Assembly: GCA_007116645.1 (NCBI GenBank) | Contig: SKIA01000018.1 | Span: 1-25,569, forward strand | Source: Candidatus Woesearchaeota archaeon | GTDB taxonomy: Archaea > Nanobdellota > Nanobdellia > Woesearchaeales > SKIA01 | Length of the DNA: 25,569 nucleotides | Direction of reading: 5' to 3' | Part shown: piece after piece, positions 8,329 to 14,345 of the stretch | Layout of the letters: each line of letters starts with the position of its first letter | How positions within the stretch are numbered: the first letter of the stretch is position 1 | The notes under the pieces: model-generated | Seen by the model: only the letters and a program-made list of their open reading frames with translations | Told to the model about the DNA's origin: nothing | The model's database searches: none | Position numbers and translations under genes: made by a program

Positions 8329-8734
8329 TAAGTCCTGCACCCGAAGAGCCGCCTACACCTAAACCAATATTTTCAGTAACATCTTCTTGGAGCAAAGAAA
8401 TATGTAAGTGCTTTTCAATACGCTTTGCAAGCGCAACCGTGGGCGAGCGAGAACCAGACTCCCAAGACTGCCACTCAGACTCTTTAACACCAAGCTCTTT
8501 TGCAAGATCAGATTGTGTTTTCCCACTACGCGAGCGCGCATCTCGTAACAGTTTTGGTGCGTTATTACGAAGAATGAGTTGCTCATCAGGGTTGTGCCGA
8601 GAAAACTGTTTTCTTGGAGCCACAGTTTTAATTGCTTCTCCATGACGAGCACAGCTCTCACATGCATCATACGCTACGCCCTCAATACGCGTAAGCTTTG
8701 TAGGGCCTTTTTTTCCGCATAAATCACAACTCAT
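8300..8734 (-). CDS. mbf1: Archaeal multiprotein bridging factor 1 (aMBF1)
   Basis: A 144-residue protein with the two parts of archaeal MBF1. An N-terminal zinc ribbon has Cys3-x2-Cys6 and Cys25-x2-Cys28. A linker leads to a Cro/XRE-type helix-turn-helix (about 57-115) including LLRDARSRSGKTQSDLAKEL, GVKESEWQSWESGSRSP and VALAKRIEKHL. The glycine-rich linker (GLGVGGSSGAG) before the terminal GLTIGDLIKRK is a common ending in archaeal members. In eukaryotes MBF1 bridges activators to TBP; archaeal aMBF1 associates with the small ribosomal subunit, so a role in translation or its stress response is likely. The ATG overlaps the end of the upstream methyltransferase gene by 11 bases, suggesting one transcript from the promoter near 9805. 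Its 3' end runs 29 bases into the opposing GT-C gene. Confidence 0.93.
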   Translation of the reverse strand: MSCDLCGKKGPTKLTRIEGVAYDACESCARHGEAIKTVAPRKQFSRHNPDEQLILRNNAPKLLRDARSRSGKTQSDLAKELGVKESEWQSWESGSRSPTVALAKRIEKHLHISLLQEDVTENIGLGVGGSSGAGLTIGDLIKRK

Positions 8735-9779
8735 AACGCATCACATGGTACGGCAAGCTGCCGCTGTTTATCACACACTCTTCACGAAGTCGAAGTTTAT
8801 AATCCTTAGCGTACTTAATAAGAGATTGTGCGGTATCTTCTGTTTCGCACGCAACAACAAGAGAGCCTTTTCTTTTCAGAACAAAAGCTGCTTGATAGCA
8901 CAATTCCTTGAGGTGCTTATCATCAGGACTGCGTTTAGTTACAGGAGGAGGAATCGTAATGATATTGCTGAGTTCTCCTTCGTCAAACTTAACGTCCATC
9001 CACTCAGTGTCCAGCTTGCTAAATGACATATCTTTTTCTACGCCTGCAAGCTTTGCGTTCTTTTTAGCAGTACGAAGGTTAGCAAGCTTAGGATCAAAAC
9101 ACCACACAGGAAACGCAGGCTCGTGCGGATTGTCTACGAAAGCAGCTTTTCGCTCGTCTTCTAGAACGCGCACTGGTTCGTGCTTTCGGTACTTTAAAGG
9201 AGACATCTTCGTTGAGCGCATAGCAGCTTCAATTGCGATCTCTCCTGTGTTTCCAAACGGATCAAGAACTCCGCCTGAAAGCTCAAAAGCATAGACAATG
9301 CAGGCAGCAAGCGTACCTTTCACGCTATGCGCATTACTAAATACGCGGTAATACCGTTTAGAGAGATCGCCAGCGACGTCAATGCCACACAGCGCTTGTG
9401 TTCCTACCTGAAAAAATACTGTTTTATCTGGAGCGTCAAGGTTTACTTTGCGACTAATTTGCTCGCCATACTCTGCCGCCAGCTCCATAGCGGTGCGGCC
9501 AGGACCAGCAGGAAGTACTTCTACAGAGACGCGAAAGGTCTCGTCAGCACCAATATATTCTTCTGCAAGAGAAGGCTTTACGTCTCCAAGAGTGGATTGA
9601 TGTACTGCAAGCAGCACTCGCGTTGCGCATTGCATATAATACAGGGCTTGCGCCATCTCCTCTTTAGAGGCTTCAACAACACATGCAGCAGTTGTAGCGG
9701 TCGCAGAGAGTCCTAAGTGCTTTAGTTCTCGCTCAAGAGCGTTTTCAGCGCCTAGATGTGTGAGTACAAACCATTTCAT
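8724..9779 (-). CDS. THUMP-domain RNA methyltransferase family protein (Trm14/RlmL-like), altered catalytic motif
   Basis: A 351-residue protein of the THUMP plus Rossmann-fold methyltransferase group, which modifies the exocyclic N2 of guanosines in tRNA or rRNA. The start MKWFVLTHLGAENALERELK is typical of the N-terminal ferredoxin-like domain, and a THUMP domain spans about 40-140, ending in the GIDVAGDLSKRYYRV block. The SAM site is LDPFGNTGEIAIEAA (motif I at 172-186). Unusually, motif IV, normally (N/D)PP(Y/F), reads IPPPV at 276-280, so the asparagine/aspartate and aromatic residue are both absent; motif I is also changed from the usual DPFCGSGT. The enzyme may be inactive or have another substrate. 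A TATA-like box at 9801-9809 supports the ATG at 9779. It is followed by aMBF1 with an 11-base overlap. Confidence 0.83.
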   Translation of the reverse strand: MKWFVLTHLGAENALERELKHLGLSATATTAACVVEASKEEMAQALYYMQCATRVLLAVHQSTLGDVKPSLAEEYIGADETFRVSVEVLPAGPGRTAMELAAEYGEQISRKVNLDAPDKTVFFQVGTQALCGIDVAGDLSKRYYRVFSNAHSVKGTLAACIVYAFELSGGVLDPFGNTGEIAIEAAMRSTKMSPLKYRKHEPVRVLEDERKAAFVDNPHEPAFPVWCFDPKLANLRTAKKNAKLAGVEKDMSFSKLDTEWMDVKFDEGELSNIITIPPPVTKRSPDDKHLKELCYQAAFVLKRKGSLVVACETEDTAQSLIKYAKDYKLRLREECVINSGSLPYHVMRYEL

Positions 9780-9800
9780 GCCTCTAAGGAATCACCGTTG

Positions 9801-9809
9801 GTTTAAAAG
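9801..9809 (-). promoter_or_regulatory. TATA-like box for the methyltransferase-aMBF1 unit
   Basis: On the minus strand the element reads CTTTTAAAC and is centred about 26 bases before ATG 9779. It lies back-to-back with the promoter at 9848-9855. Confidence 0.55.
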
Positions 9810-9847
9810 CACTCCCACACGTACTTTTTCGGAAGAACCGAAAAAGC

Positions 9848-9855
9848 TTATAAAT
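9848..9855 (+). promoter_or_regulatory. TATA-like box that fixes the start of the HTH regulator
   Basis: TTATAAAT is centred 25 bases before ATG 9877. It lies downstream of the earlier in-frame ATG at 9760, so transcripts from it cannot contain that codon; this argues for the 9877 start. Confidence 0.65.
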
Positions 9856-9876
9856 AGGCAAAGACCAAAGTCCCCT

Positions 9877-10458
9877 ATGGACGAGCCGCTAGAATACTGT
9901 GTATACTACGAAAAAGACACAGAAGAAATACTAGACTTTTTCCCAACAGGGGTAAATCCGGACACCAGAAACACCGTCATCACATTCTGGGAGCAAGATA
10001 TTCCTCGGAAAATACTCAAAGCAGTAAGCGAAGAACCGCTCACCATGCAAGAACTCAGAAAACGTATCGGACACTCAAACAGTACACTTCACGAGAACGT
10101 CAAAAAACTCGAAGAAGCAGACATGATTCGAACAAGCATTGTGTATGAAAAAAATAAGATACGAACACTAACTCCGCGATTCCTATTCGTAACAAAAGCA
10201 CCTCGGTTTAAGAGTTCAGTACAAAAATTCTTCCAAGGACTATGGGTGAACTCAAAAGCCAACGACACAGTCATTGATTTTTTGACAAAAAATAAACAAG
10301 ACTTTTGGACCGCAGAAGAAATAGCAGCAAAAACAAACTTGACAGTAGACGAAGTAGAACTTGTACTCTCAAACTGGGACAGCCAAGTAACCAGGGCACT
10401 TTCGGATTTTATGAAGAAAAAACCGTTTGAGAAAAAAACATTGTACCGCGGAATCTAA
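9877..10458 (+). CDS. Winged-helix DNA-binding protein with two HTH units
   Basis: A 193-residue predicted transcriptional regulator. The first winged helix (about 43-110) reads DIPRKILKAVSEEPLTMQEL then RKRIGHSNSTLHENVKKLEE, an ArsR/MarR-like recognition pattern in which short polar residues precede the recognition helix, followed by a basic wing. A second helix-turn-helix-like unit occupies about 130-175 (DFWTAEEIAAKTNLTVDEVE). No metal-binding cysteines or ligand domain are evident. The start is ATG 9877: a TATA-like box lies 25 bases before it, whereas the longer reading from 9760 would need translation across its own promoter and through the opposite-strand gene start. It shares a divergent promoter region with the methyltransferase gene, and its 3' end overlaps the convergent parvulin gene by four bases. 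Targets are unknown. Confidence 0.82.
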   Translation: MDEPLEYCVYYEKDTEEILDFFPTGVNPDTRNTVITFWEQDIPRKILKAVSEEPLTMQELRKRIGHSNSTLHENVKKLEEADMIRTSIVYEKNKIRTLTPRFLFVTKAPRFKSSVQKFFQGLWVNSKANDTVIDFLTKNKQDFWTAEEIAAKTNLTVDEVELVLSNWDSQVTRALSDFMKKKPFEKKTLYRGI

Positions 10459-11414
10459 TCTTCACCGAGTTCTTGAGCAGCACGATAGTACCTAATTGCA
10501 GCCTCAGAACGAAGATCACTTAGCAACACTTGATACTGTCGCTGAGCACGCTCTTGACGAAGCTCTTGAGAAATAATCTGTCTTGCATCACGCAAAGAAA
10601 TAACATCCTCTTCTCGCTTGATTAGGTGCCAGCCAAACTCTGTCTGCACAGGCTCAGAAACTTGATCTACCTCTAGTGACAATGCAACTGTTTTGAACGG
10701 CTCAACCAAAGGACTTTGCTCAGAAATAAATCCTAAGTCTCCGCCGCGAGGAGCAGAATCAAGACTATATGCAGACGCAAGGGATGCAAAGTCTGTACCA
10801 GCGATGATTTCTTGGCGCAAATCACTTGCTTGCTCTTCAGAAGCAACAAGGATATGGCGGATACGCATCTGGCCTGGCCCTGCTGAAAAAGAGTCAATGT
10901 TTTCTTGGTAAAACGCTTGAACTTCAGTATCAGAAATAGTGATTCGAGGAAGAAGCACGGTGTTAACAAAGACTTCAAAGACGAGCTCATCAAGCACTCC
11001 TTGCTCAAACTCTTCATAGGACTCTCCTTGTTCTTCTAGAACCTCTCGAAGCTCACTACGTGTCGTTCCATAAAAGGACAAGCGCTCATCTATTGCTGCT
11101 TGTAAATCCTCGTCTGAAACAATCACTCCTTGTGAGGCTGCGTATTGCAGAATCAATCTTTGGTCAATCATTTGCTCAAGGATATCTCCAGGGCTGTACT
11201 GTGCGCGAACATCACTTGGAGCGCGGTTATACATGCTCCAAACATCATTTGCATAGATTACGTCTCCGTTCACAGAAACAACAGGAGGGTCTTGTAAGCG
11301 TTCTTGTTGAAAACTCATGGCCCATAATACTCCGAGCACCAGCAGAATTGCCACAACCACGCCGGCTACAGTAAGCCATCGAACCCTCTTTACCATCTTT
11401 TTCTGCGAAACCAT
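10455..11414 (-). CDS. Membrane-anchored parvulin-type peptidyl-prolyl isomerase (SurA/PrsA-like)
   Basis: A 319-residue protein with a basic N-terminus, one membrane helix (about 14-36), a SurA-N-like helical chaperone region (about 45-165, including VNGDVIYANDVWSMYNR and LEQMIDQRLILQYA), and a parvulin domain at about 181-268. Parvulin hallmarks are MRIRHILVASEEQA, SLDSAPRGGDLGFISEQSP and EFGWHLIKREE. PrsA/SurA proteins help secreted proteins fold outside the membrane by catalysing proline isomerisation, so this one probably serves the secreted surface proteins encoded downstream. The ATG at 11414 is preferred over the upstream GTG at 11429 because a TATA-like box at 11435-11444 lies 26 bases ahead. 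It is a signal-anchored rather than a lipidated form. The 3' end overlaps the HTH gene by four bases. Confidence 0.92.
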   Translation of the reverse strand: MVSQKKMVKRVRWLTVAGVVVAILLVLGVLWAMSFQQERLQDPPVVSVNGDVIYANDVWSMYNRAPSDVRAQYSPGDILEQMIDQRLILQYAASQGVIVSDEDLQAAIDERLSFYGTTRSELREVLEEQGESYEEFEQGVLDELVFEVFVNTVLLPRITISDTEVQAFYQENIDSFSAGPGQMRIRHILVASEEQASDLRQEIIAGTDFASLASAYSLDSAPRGGDLGFISEQSPLVEPFKTVALSLEVDQVSEPVQTEFGWHLIKREEDVISLRDARQIISQELRQERAQRQYQVLLSDLRSEAAIRYYRAAQELGED

Positions 11415-11434
11415 ACGAGTATCAGGCACACAGT

Positions 11435-11444
11435 AGTTTAAGAA
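11435..11444 (-). promoter_or_regulatory. TATA-like box for the parvulin gene
   Basis: Minus-strand TTCTTAAACT is centred 26 bases before ATG 11414. It faces away from the promoter at 11473-11482, making a compact divergent pair. Confidence 0.5.
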
Positions 11445-11472
11445 TGTTTTGACGGTAAAGTAAGTGCGCCAA

Positions 11473-11482
11473 CCTTAAAAAG
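11473..11482 (+). promoter_or_regulatory. TATA-like box for the CBS-domain gene
   Basis: CCTTAAAAAG is centred 26 bases before ATG 11504. Confidence 0.55.
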
Positions 11483-11503
11483 ACTGAGTGCTAACAAATA
11501 TAC

Positions 11504-12115
11504 ATGATTCGAGCACGAACTCTCATGACGGCGCCAGCTCTTATTCTTGATATCACCGCAACATGTCAAGACGCAGCTCTACTTATGAAAAAACATGACA
11601 TGGGAAGCGTGCTTATCTCCAAAAATAATTATCCTATAGGCATTATTACTGAGCGAGACCTCGCAAAAAAAGTAGTTGCGCTACAAAAACCTGCAAGCAC
11701 TCCTGTTGAACAAGTGATGAGCAGCCCGCTCTTTTTTAGCAGTCCGGACGCAGATATTCTCGAAGTCGCTGCAGCTATGAACATTAATAACATCAAAAAA
11801 GTCCCTGTCATCGAAAACCATGTAGTGCTGGGAATGATAACACAAACAGACTTCTTACAACATCTTTTCTCATTGTTTAAACAGATGCATGAAGCATACG
11901 CACAAGGAAGAATATCATCAGAAGAGTTCGTGGATAAAAGTGCGGAAATAGTGAAACACCTTGAGCAAGCATCACTACAAGACGGAAGAAAAAATTGGCA
12001 CATGACTTGTGCTGATTGCGGATACGTATTTCTGAACCCAGAAGTAGATGGCGAGCTACGATACGATATGTGCCCGTCGTGTAGATCAAAAAAGATTTCT
12101 TACCAAGATGCCTAG
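11504..12115 (+). CDS. CBS-domain pair protein with C-terminal zinc ribbon
   Basis: A 203-residue cytosolic protein. Two CBS units occupy about 1-60 (TLMTAPALILDITATCQDAA to GIITERDLAKKV) and 66-125 (VEQVMSSPLFFSSPDADILE to GMITQTDFLQHL). Tandem CBS domains form a Bateman module that binds adenine nucleotides or related ligands and acts as an energy or ligand sensor. A helical linker leads to a zinc ribbon with Cys169-x2-Cys172 and Cys190-x2-Cys193, which could contact nucleic acid or a protein partner. The catalytic or regulated partner is not encoded in the same polypeptide, so the output is unknown. A TATA-like box 26 bases upstream supports the ATG. The 3' end overlaps the convergent kinase gene by four bases. 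Confidence 0.9.
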   Translation: MIRARTLMTAPALILDITATCQDAALLMKKHDMGSVLISKNNYPIGIITERDLAKKVVALQKPASTPVEQVMSSPLFFSSPDADILEVAAAMNINNIKKVPVIENHVVLGMITQTDFLQHLFSLFKQMHEAYAQGRISSEEFVDKSAEIVKHLEQASLQDGRKNWHMTCADCGYVFLNPEVDGELRYDMCPSCRSKKISYQDA

Positions 12116-12660
12116 AGTAAAGACAATAGCACTCCCACCACCAAGGGGATGATCAGGTTATCGTCAATGAGCAAGAAAGAATGGTAGTTGACAAACTCAG
12201 AAACTGTTGCTAAGAGCGCGATGAGTAACCAGTATGTTGAGAAAAATATCAATATTACCGCGCTGCAGACAAAAAACGTTCCTGAGCCAACCCAAGACTT
12301 TTTTGTTCCAAAAACTTTCTTTTTTCCAAAACGCATGCCCACAATAGTTGACAGACTATCTCCGATGCCTAGTACGAGAAGTGCTGGAAGAATGTGCGCG
12401 GGAAACAGTACTGCGACGATCAACGCTCCCACCAAAACCATGATTGCGCCTTTACCCGGAAAGCGCTGTTCATCATGAGGACGTTCCATGATACGCAAGA
12501 AAAACTTGCTTTCCGGGCGAGCACGAATAAACCATAAGAGCCACACCAAAAGGAACGCAGTAAGCAAAACAAACCAAGGTTGAGACAAAAATACAGAAGT
12601 AATAGCAAGGGTTGTTGTGAACACCAAATGCATTCCCTGACGAGCAACTTCACGATTCAT
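12112..12660 (-). CDS. Dolichol/phytol kinase-like membrane protein
   Basis: A 182-residue polytopic protein with five or six helices. It opens NREVARQGMHLVFTT, the Arg/His-bearing first helix of the dolichol kinase/phytol kinase family. The signature loop is GIGDSLSTIVGMRFG (about 98-112, Asp101) followed by FGTKKSWVGSGTFF (Lys120-Lys121), corresponding to the CTP-binding 'GD.....G...G......K...G' region of that family; the usual GDG or GDA is GIGDS here. Such enzymes use CTP to phosphorylate polyprenols or related lipid alcohols. Making or recycling polyprenyl phosphate would fit the GT-C enzymes at 2335 and 6838, which need that donor lipid; CTP-dependent phospholipid-head enzymes remain an alternative. 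A clear TATA box at 12682-12690 supports the ATG. Confidence 0.8.
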   Translation of the reverse strand: MNREVARQGMHLVFTTTLAITSVFLSQPWFVLLTAFLLVWLLWFIRARPESKFFLRIMERPHDEQRFPGKGAIMVLVGALIVAVLFPAHILPALLVLGIGDSLSTIVGMRFGKKKVFGTKKSWVGSGTFFVCSAVILIFFSTYWLLIALLATVSEFVNYHSFLLIDDNLIIPLVVGVLLSLL

Positions 12661-12681
12661 ACGCCATTTGGAGACTAAGTT

Positions 12682-12690
12682 CTATATATA
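12682..12690 (-). promoter_or_regulatory. TATA box for the polyprenol-kinase-like gene
   Basis: Minus-strand TATATATAG is centred 26 bases before ATG 12660. Confidence 0.6.
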
Positions 12691-12714
12691 CACTACTGGA
12701 GCGTCCCAAAGAGG

Positions 12715-12726
12715 TTTTTTAAATAC
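12715..12726 (+). promoter_or_regulatory. TATA-like box for the HerA-like ATPase gene
   Basis: TTTTTTAAATAC is centred about 26 bases before ATG 12747. Confidence 0.55.
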
Positions 12727-12746
12727 GAAGAGTGCAATGATGACTA

Positions 12747-14045
12747 ATGGGATACGAAGTTGTTATCGGAAGAAACGAGGCGGACAGAAAACGCCTCGGA
12801 ACTAAAGGGTGCGTGCTCCTTGGAAAACACTTTGTAAAGATGGGCCAGACGAGTAGTTTGTCAAACGAAATCTGGCTTGATGTTACTCGCAGTCACGTCG
12901 TCTTTGTATGCGGTAAACGGGGAGGCGGAAAGTCGTACACGCTTGGAGTAATTGCTGAAGGAGTCTCATCACTTCCTCCTGAAGTATCAAAAAACATTGC
13001 AGTACTTCTCATTGACACCATGGGAATCTACTGGACCATGAAGTACCCCAACGAACAAGACCGCGAACTACTCGACCAATGGGGAATGCAACCAAAAGGA
13101 CTTGACGTACAAGTGTTTGTTCCCTACGGGCGATTCGAACAAATGGTAGAGGAAGGAATTCCAGCAGACAAGGCATTCGCAATCACCCCGGCAGAACTAG
13201 AGCCGGCAGAATGGGGAAAACTCTTTGAGCTAGAACTTACAAGCCCTGTAGCAGTTGTTTTAGAACGCGTTGCTGAAGAATTGCGAGAACAAGGAAGCTT
13301 CTCTCTTGATGACTTTGAACAAGCAATCGGAGAACAAGACTTTACCAAAACAACGATTAGCGCCGCACAAAACCTTGTGCGCTCAGCAAAAGGATGGGGA
13401 TTATTTTCCGACACAGCAACACCTATCAAAAATATTGTGAGCCCCGGACAAGTATCCGTACTTGACGTGTCTGCATACGCTGCCCAAGGAGGCGGATGGA
13501 ACGTTCGCGCACTCGTTATTGGGTTACTCTGTCAAAAACTCTTTGCCGAGAGAATGCTTGCGCGGAAAAAAGAAGAACACCAAGCGCTCGAAGAAGAGCT
13601 CGCCTTTCAACCACACAAACAACGATCAGACCCTATTATTTGGGTAATTATTGACGAAGCACACGAGTTTTTACCTCGAGAAGGAAAAACACCTGCATCA
13701 GACGCACTCATTACTTTACTTCGCGAGGGGCGTCAACCAGGTATTTCTTTGGTGTTAGCAACGCAGCAACCAGGAAAGATTCATACTGACGTCATGACGC
13801 AATCAGACGTTATCTTAAGCCACCGCATCACAGCAAAAGTAGACACTGACGCCTTAGGAATGCTGACGCAAAGCTATATGCGAGGAGCACTTGACCAGTT
13901 ATTAAACGAATTGCCGCGCATGAAAGGTGCAGCAATCATGCTTGACGATAACAACGAGAAGCTGTACTCGATGCGCGTTCGGCCACGATTTACATGGCAC
14001 GGTGGTTCAGATCCTGACGCTTTGAAGAACGTGGAAGAGTTTTAA
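12747..14045 (+). CDS. HerA/DUF87-type hexameric ATPase
   Basis: A 432-residue FtsK-HerA superfamily ATPase. A short N-terminal beta region, similar in position to the HAS-barrel of HerA, runs to about residue 45. Walker A is GKRGGGKS at 56-63 and the sensor strand IAVLLIDTMGIYWTMKYP follows. Walker B is IIWVIIDEAHEF with Asp303-Glu304. Later blocks LLREGRQPGISLVLATQQPG and the arginine-bearing SHRITAKVD are typical of HerA helicases. HerA proteins act as DNA translocases, in end resection with NurA in archaea, or as pumps for other defence and segregation systems. No nurA, rad50 or mre11 lies beside it here, so its partner is not visible. It stands alone with its own promoter just before the surface-protein locus. 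Confidence 0.9.
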   Translation: MGYEVVIGRNEADRKRLGTKGCVLLGKHFVKMGQTSSLSNEIWLDVTRSHVVFVCGKRGGGKSYTLGVIAEGVSSLPPEVSKNIAVLLIDTMGIYWTMKYPNEQDRELLDQWGMQPKGLDVQVFVPYGRFEQMVEEGIPADKAFAITPAELEPAEWGKLFELELTSPVAVVLERVAEELREQGSFSLDDFEQAIGEQDFTKTTISAAQNLVRSAKGWGLFSDTATPIKNIVSPGQVSVLDVSAYAAQGGGWNVRALVIGLLCQKLFAERMLARKKEEHQALEEELAFQPHKQRSDPIIWVIIDEAHEFLPREGKTPASDALITLLREGRQPGISLVLATQQPGKIHTDVMTQSDVILSHRITAKVDTDALGMLTQSYMRGALDQLLNELPRMKGAAIMLDDNNEKLYSMRVRPRFTWHGGSDPDALKNVEEF

Positions 14046-14056
14046 TCGTACCAGTA

Positions 14057-14190
14057 TGTAGTGCCTAAATTGTTGTATTTTTTATGTGAGTGAGTGGGAA
14101 ATAGGTGCTCAAACTTTGGAATATTTAGTTTTGGGATGTTATTGTAGTGCCTAAAATTAAGTAGTTTTAAAAACAAAGTAGTGCCTAAGT
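14057..14190 (+). repeat. Three direct copies of GTAGTGCCTAA
   Basis: GTAGTGCCTAA occurs at 14058-14068, 14144-14154 and 14178-14188, each followed by A/T-rich sequence. Copy spacings are 86 and 34 bases. The rest of this 150-base gap between the HerA-like gene and the small ORF is A/T-rich and otherwise featureless. The last copy lies between the TATA-like element and the GTG start of the small ORF, so a regulator bound there could block transcription. I did not see this 11-mer elsewhere in the window. Confidence 0.6.
14164..14174 (+). promoter_or_regulatory. TATA-like box for the surface-protein operon
   Basis: GTTTTAAAAAC is centred about 29 bases before GTG 14199. It sits between the second and third copies of the GTAGTGCCTAA repeat. 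Confidence 0.45.
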
Positions 14191-14198
14191 TAGATGCA

Positions 14199-14345
14199 GT
14201 GTTTTTTAGAAAGAAGCGAATCAATGGCAGCGACTACTGGTATCTCGTAGAAAATACGCGCGAAGATGGCAAAGTACGTCAGCGCGTCATCAAATACATT
14301 GGCAACCAAGAAAAACTCGAGAAATTCAAGGAGGGGTTGCAATGA
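14199..14345 (+). CDS. 48-residue basic protein, translationally coupled to the giant surface protein
   Basis: A 48-residue ORF begins at GTG 14199 (FFRKKRINGSDYWYLVEN) and continues TREDGKVRQRVIKYIGNQ before ending at TGA 14343-14345. Its stop overlaps the giant gene's start as ATGA, and an AGGAGGGG ribosome-binding site inside it serves that gene. The beta-hairpin-like pattern 'KKRINGxxYWYLVExxREDGKVRQRxIKYIG' closely resembles the N-terminal segment of IS1634-type transposases and of short standalone archaeal ORFs of unknown role. Here it ends without any catalytic DDE domain. It may be a domesticated small DNA- or RNA-binding protein, a leader peptide, or a transposase remnant. An alternative in-frame GTG at 14181 is closer to the TATA-like box than the spacing seen elsewhere. 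Confidence 0.68.
   Translation: MFFRKKRINGSDYWYLVENTREDGKVRQRVIKYIGNQEKLEKFKEGLQ
14330..14337 (+). promoter_or_regulatory. Strong ribosome-binding site of the giant surface protein
   Basis: AAGGAGGGG-type sequence ends four bases before ATG 14342. It is the strongest Shine-Dalgarno-like match I see in the window and lies inside the upstream 48-residue ORF. Confidence 0.75.

Noticed and set aside
9760..9876. Extending the HTH protein upstream to ATG 9760
   Set aside because: The TATA-like box at 9848-9855 lies inside this extension and the residues are basic and irregular; the extension also runs across the start of the opposite-strand methyltransferase.
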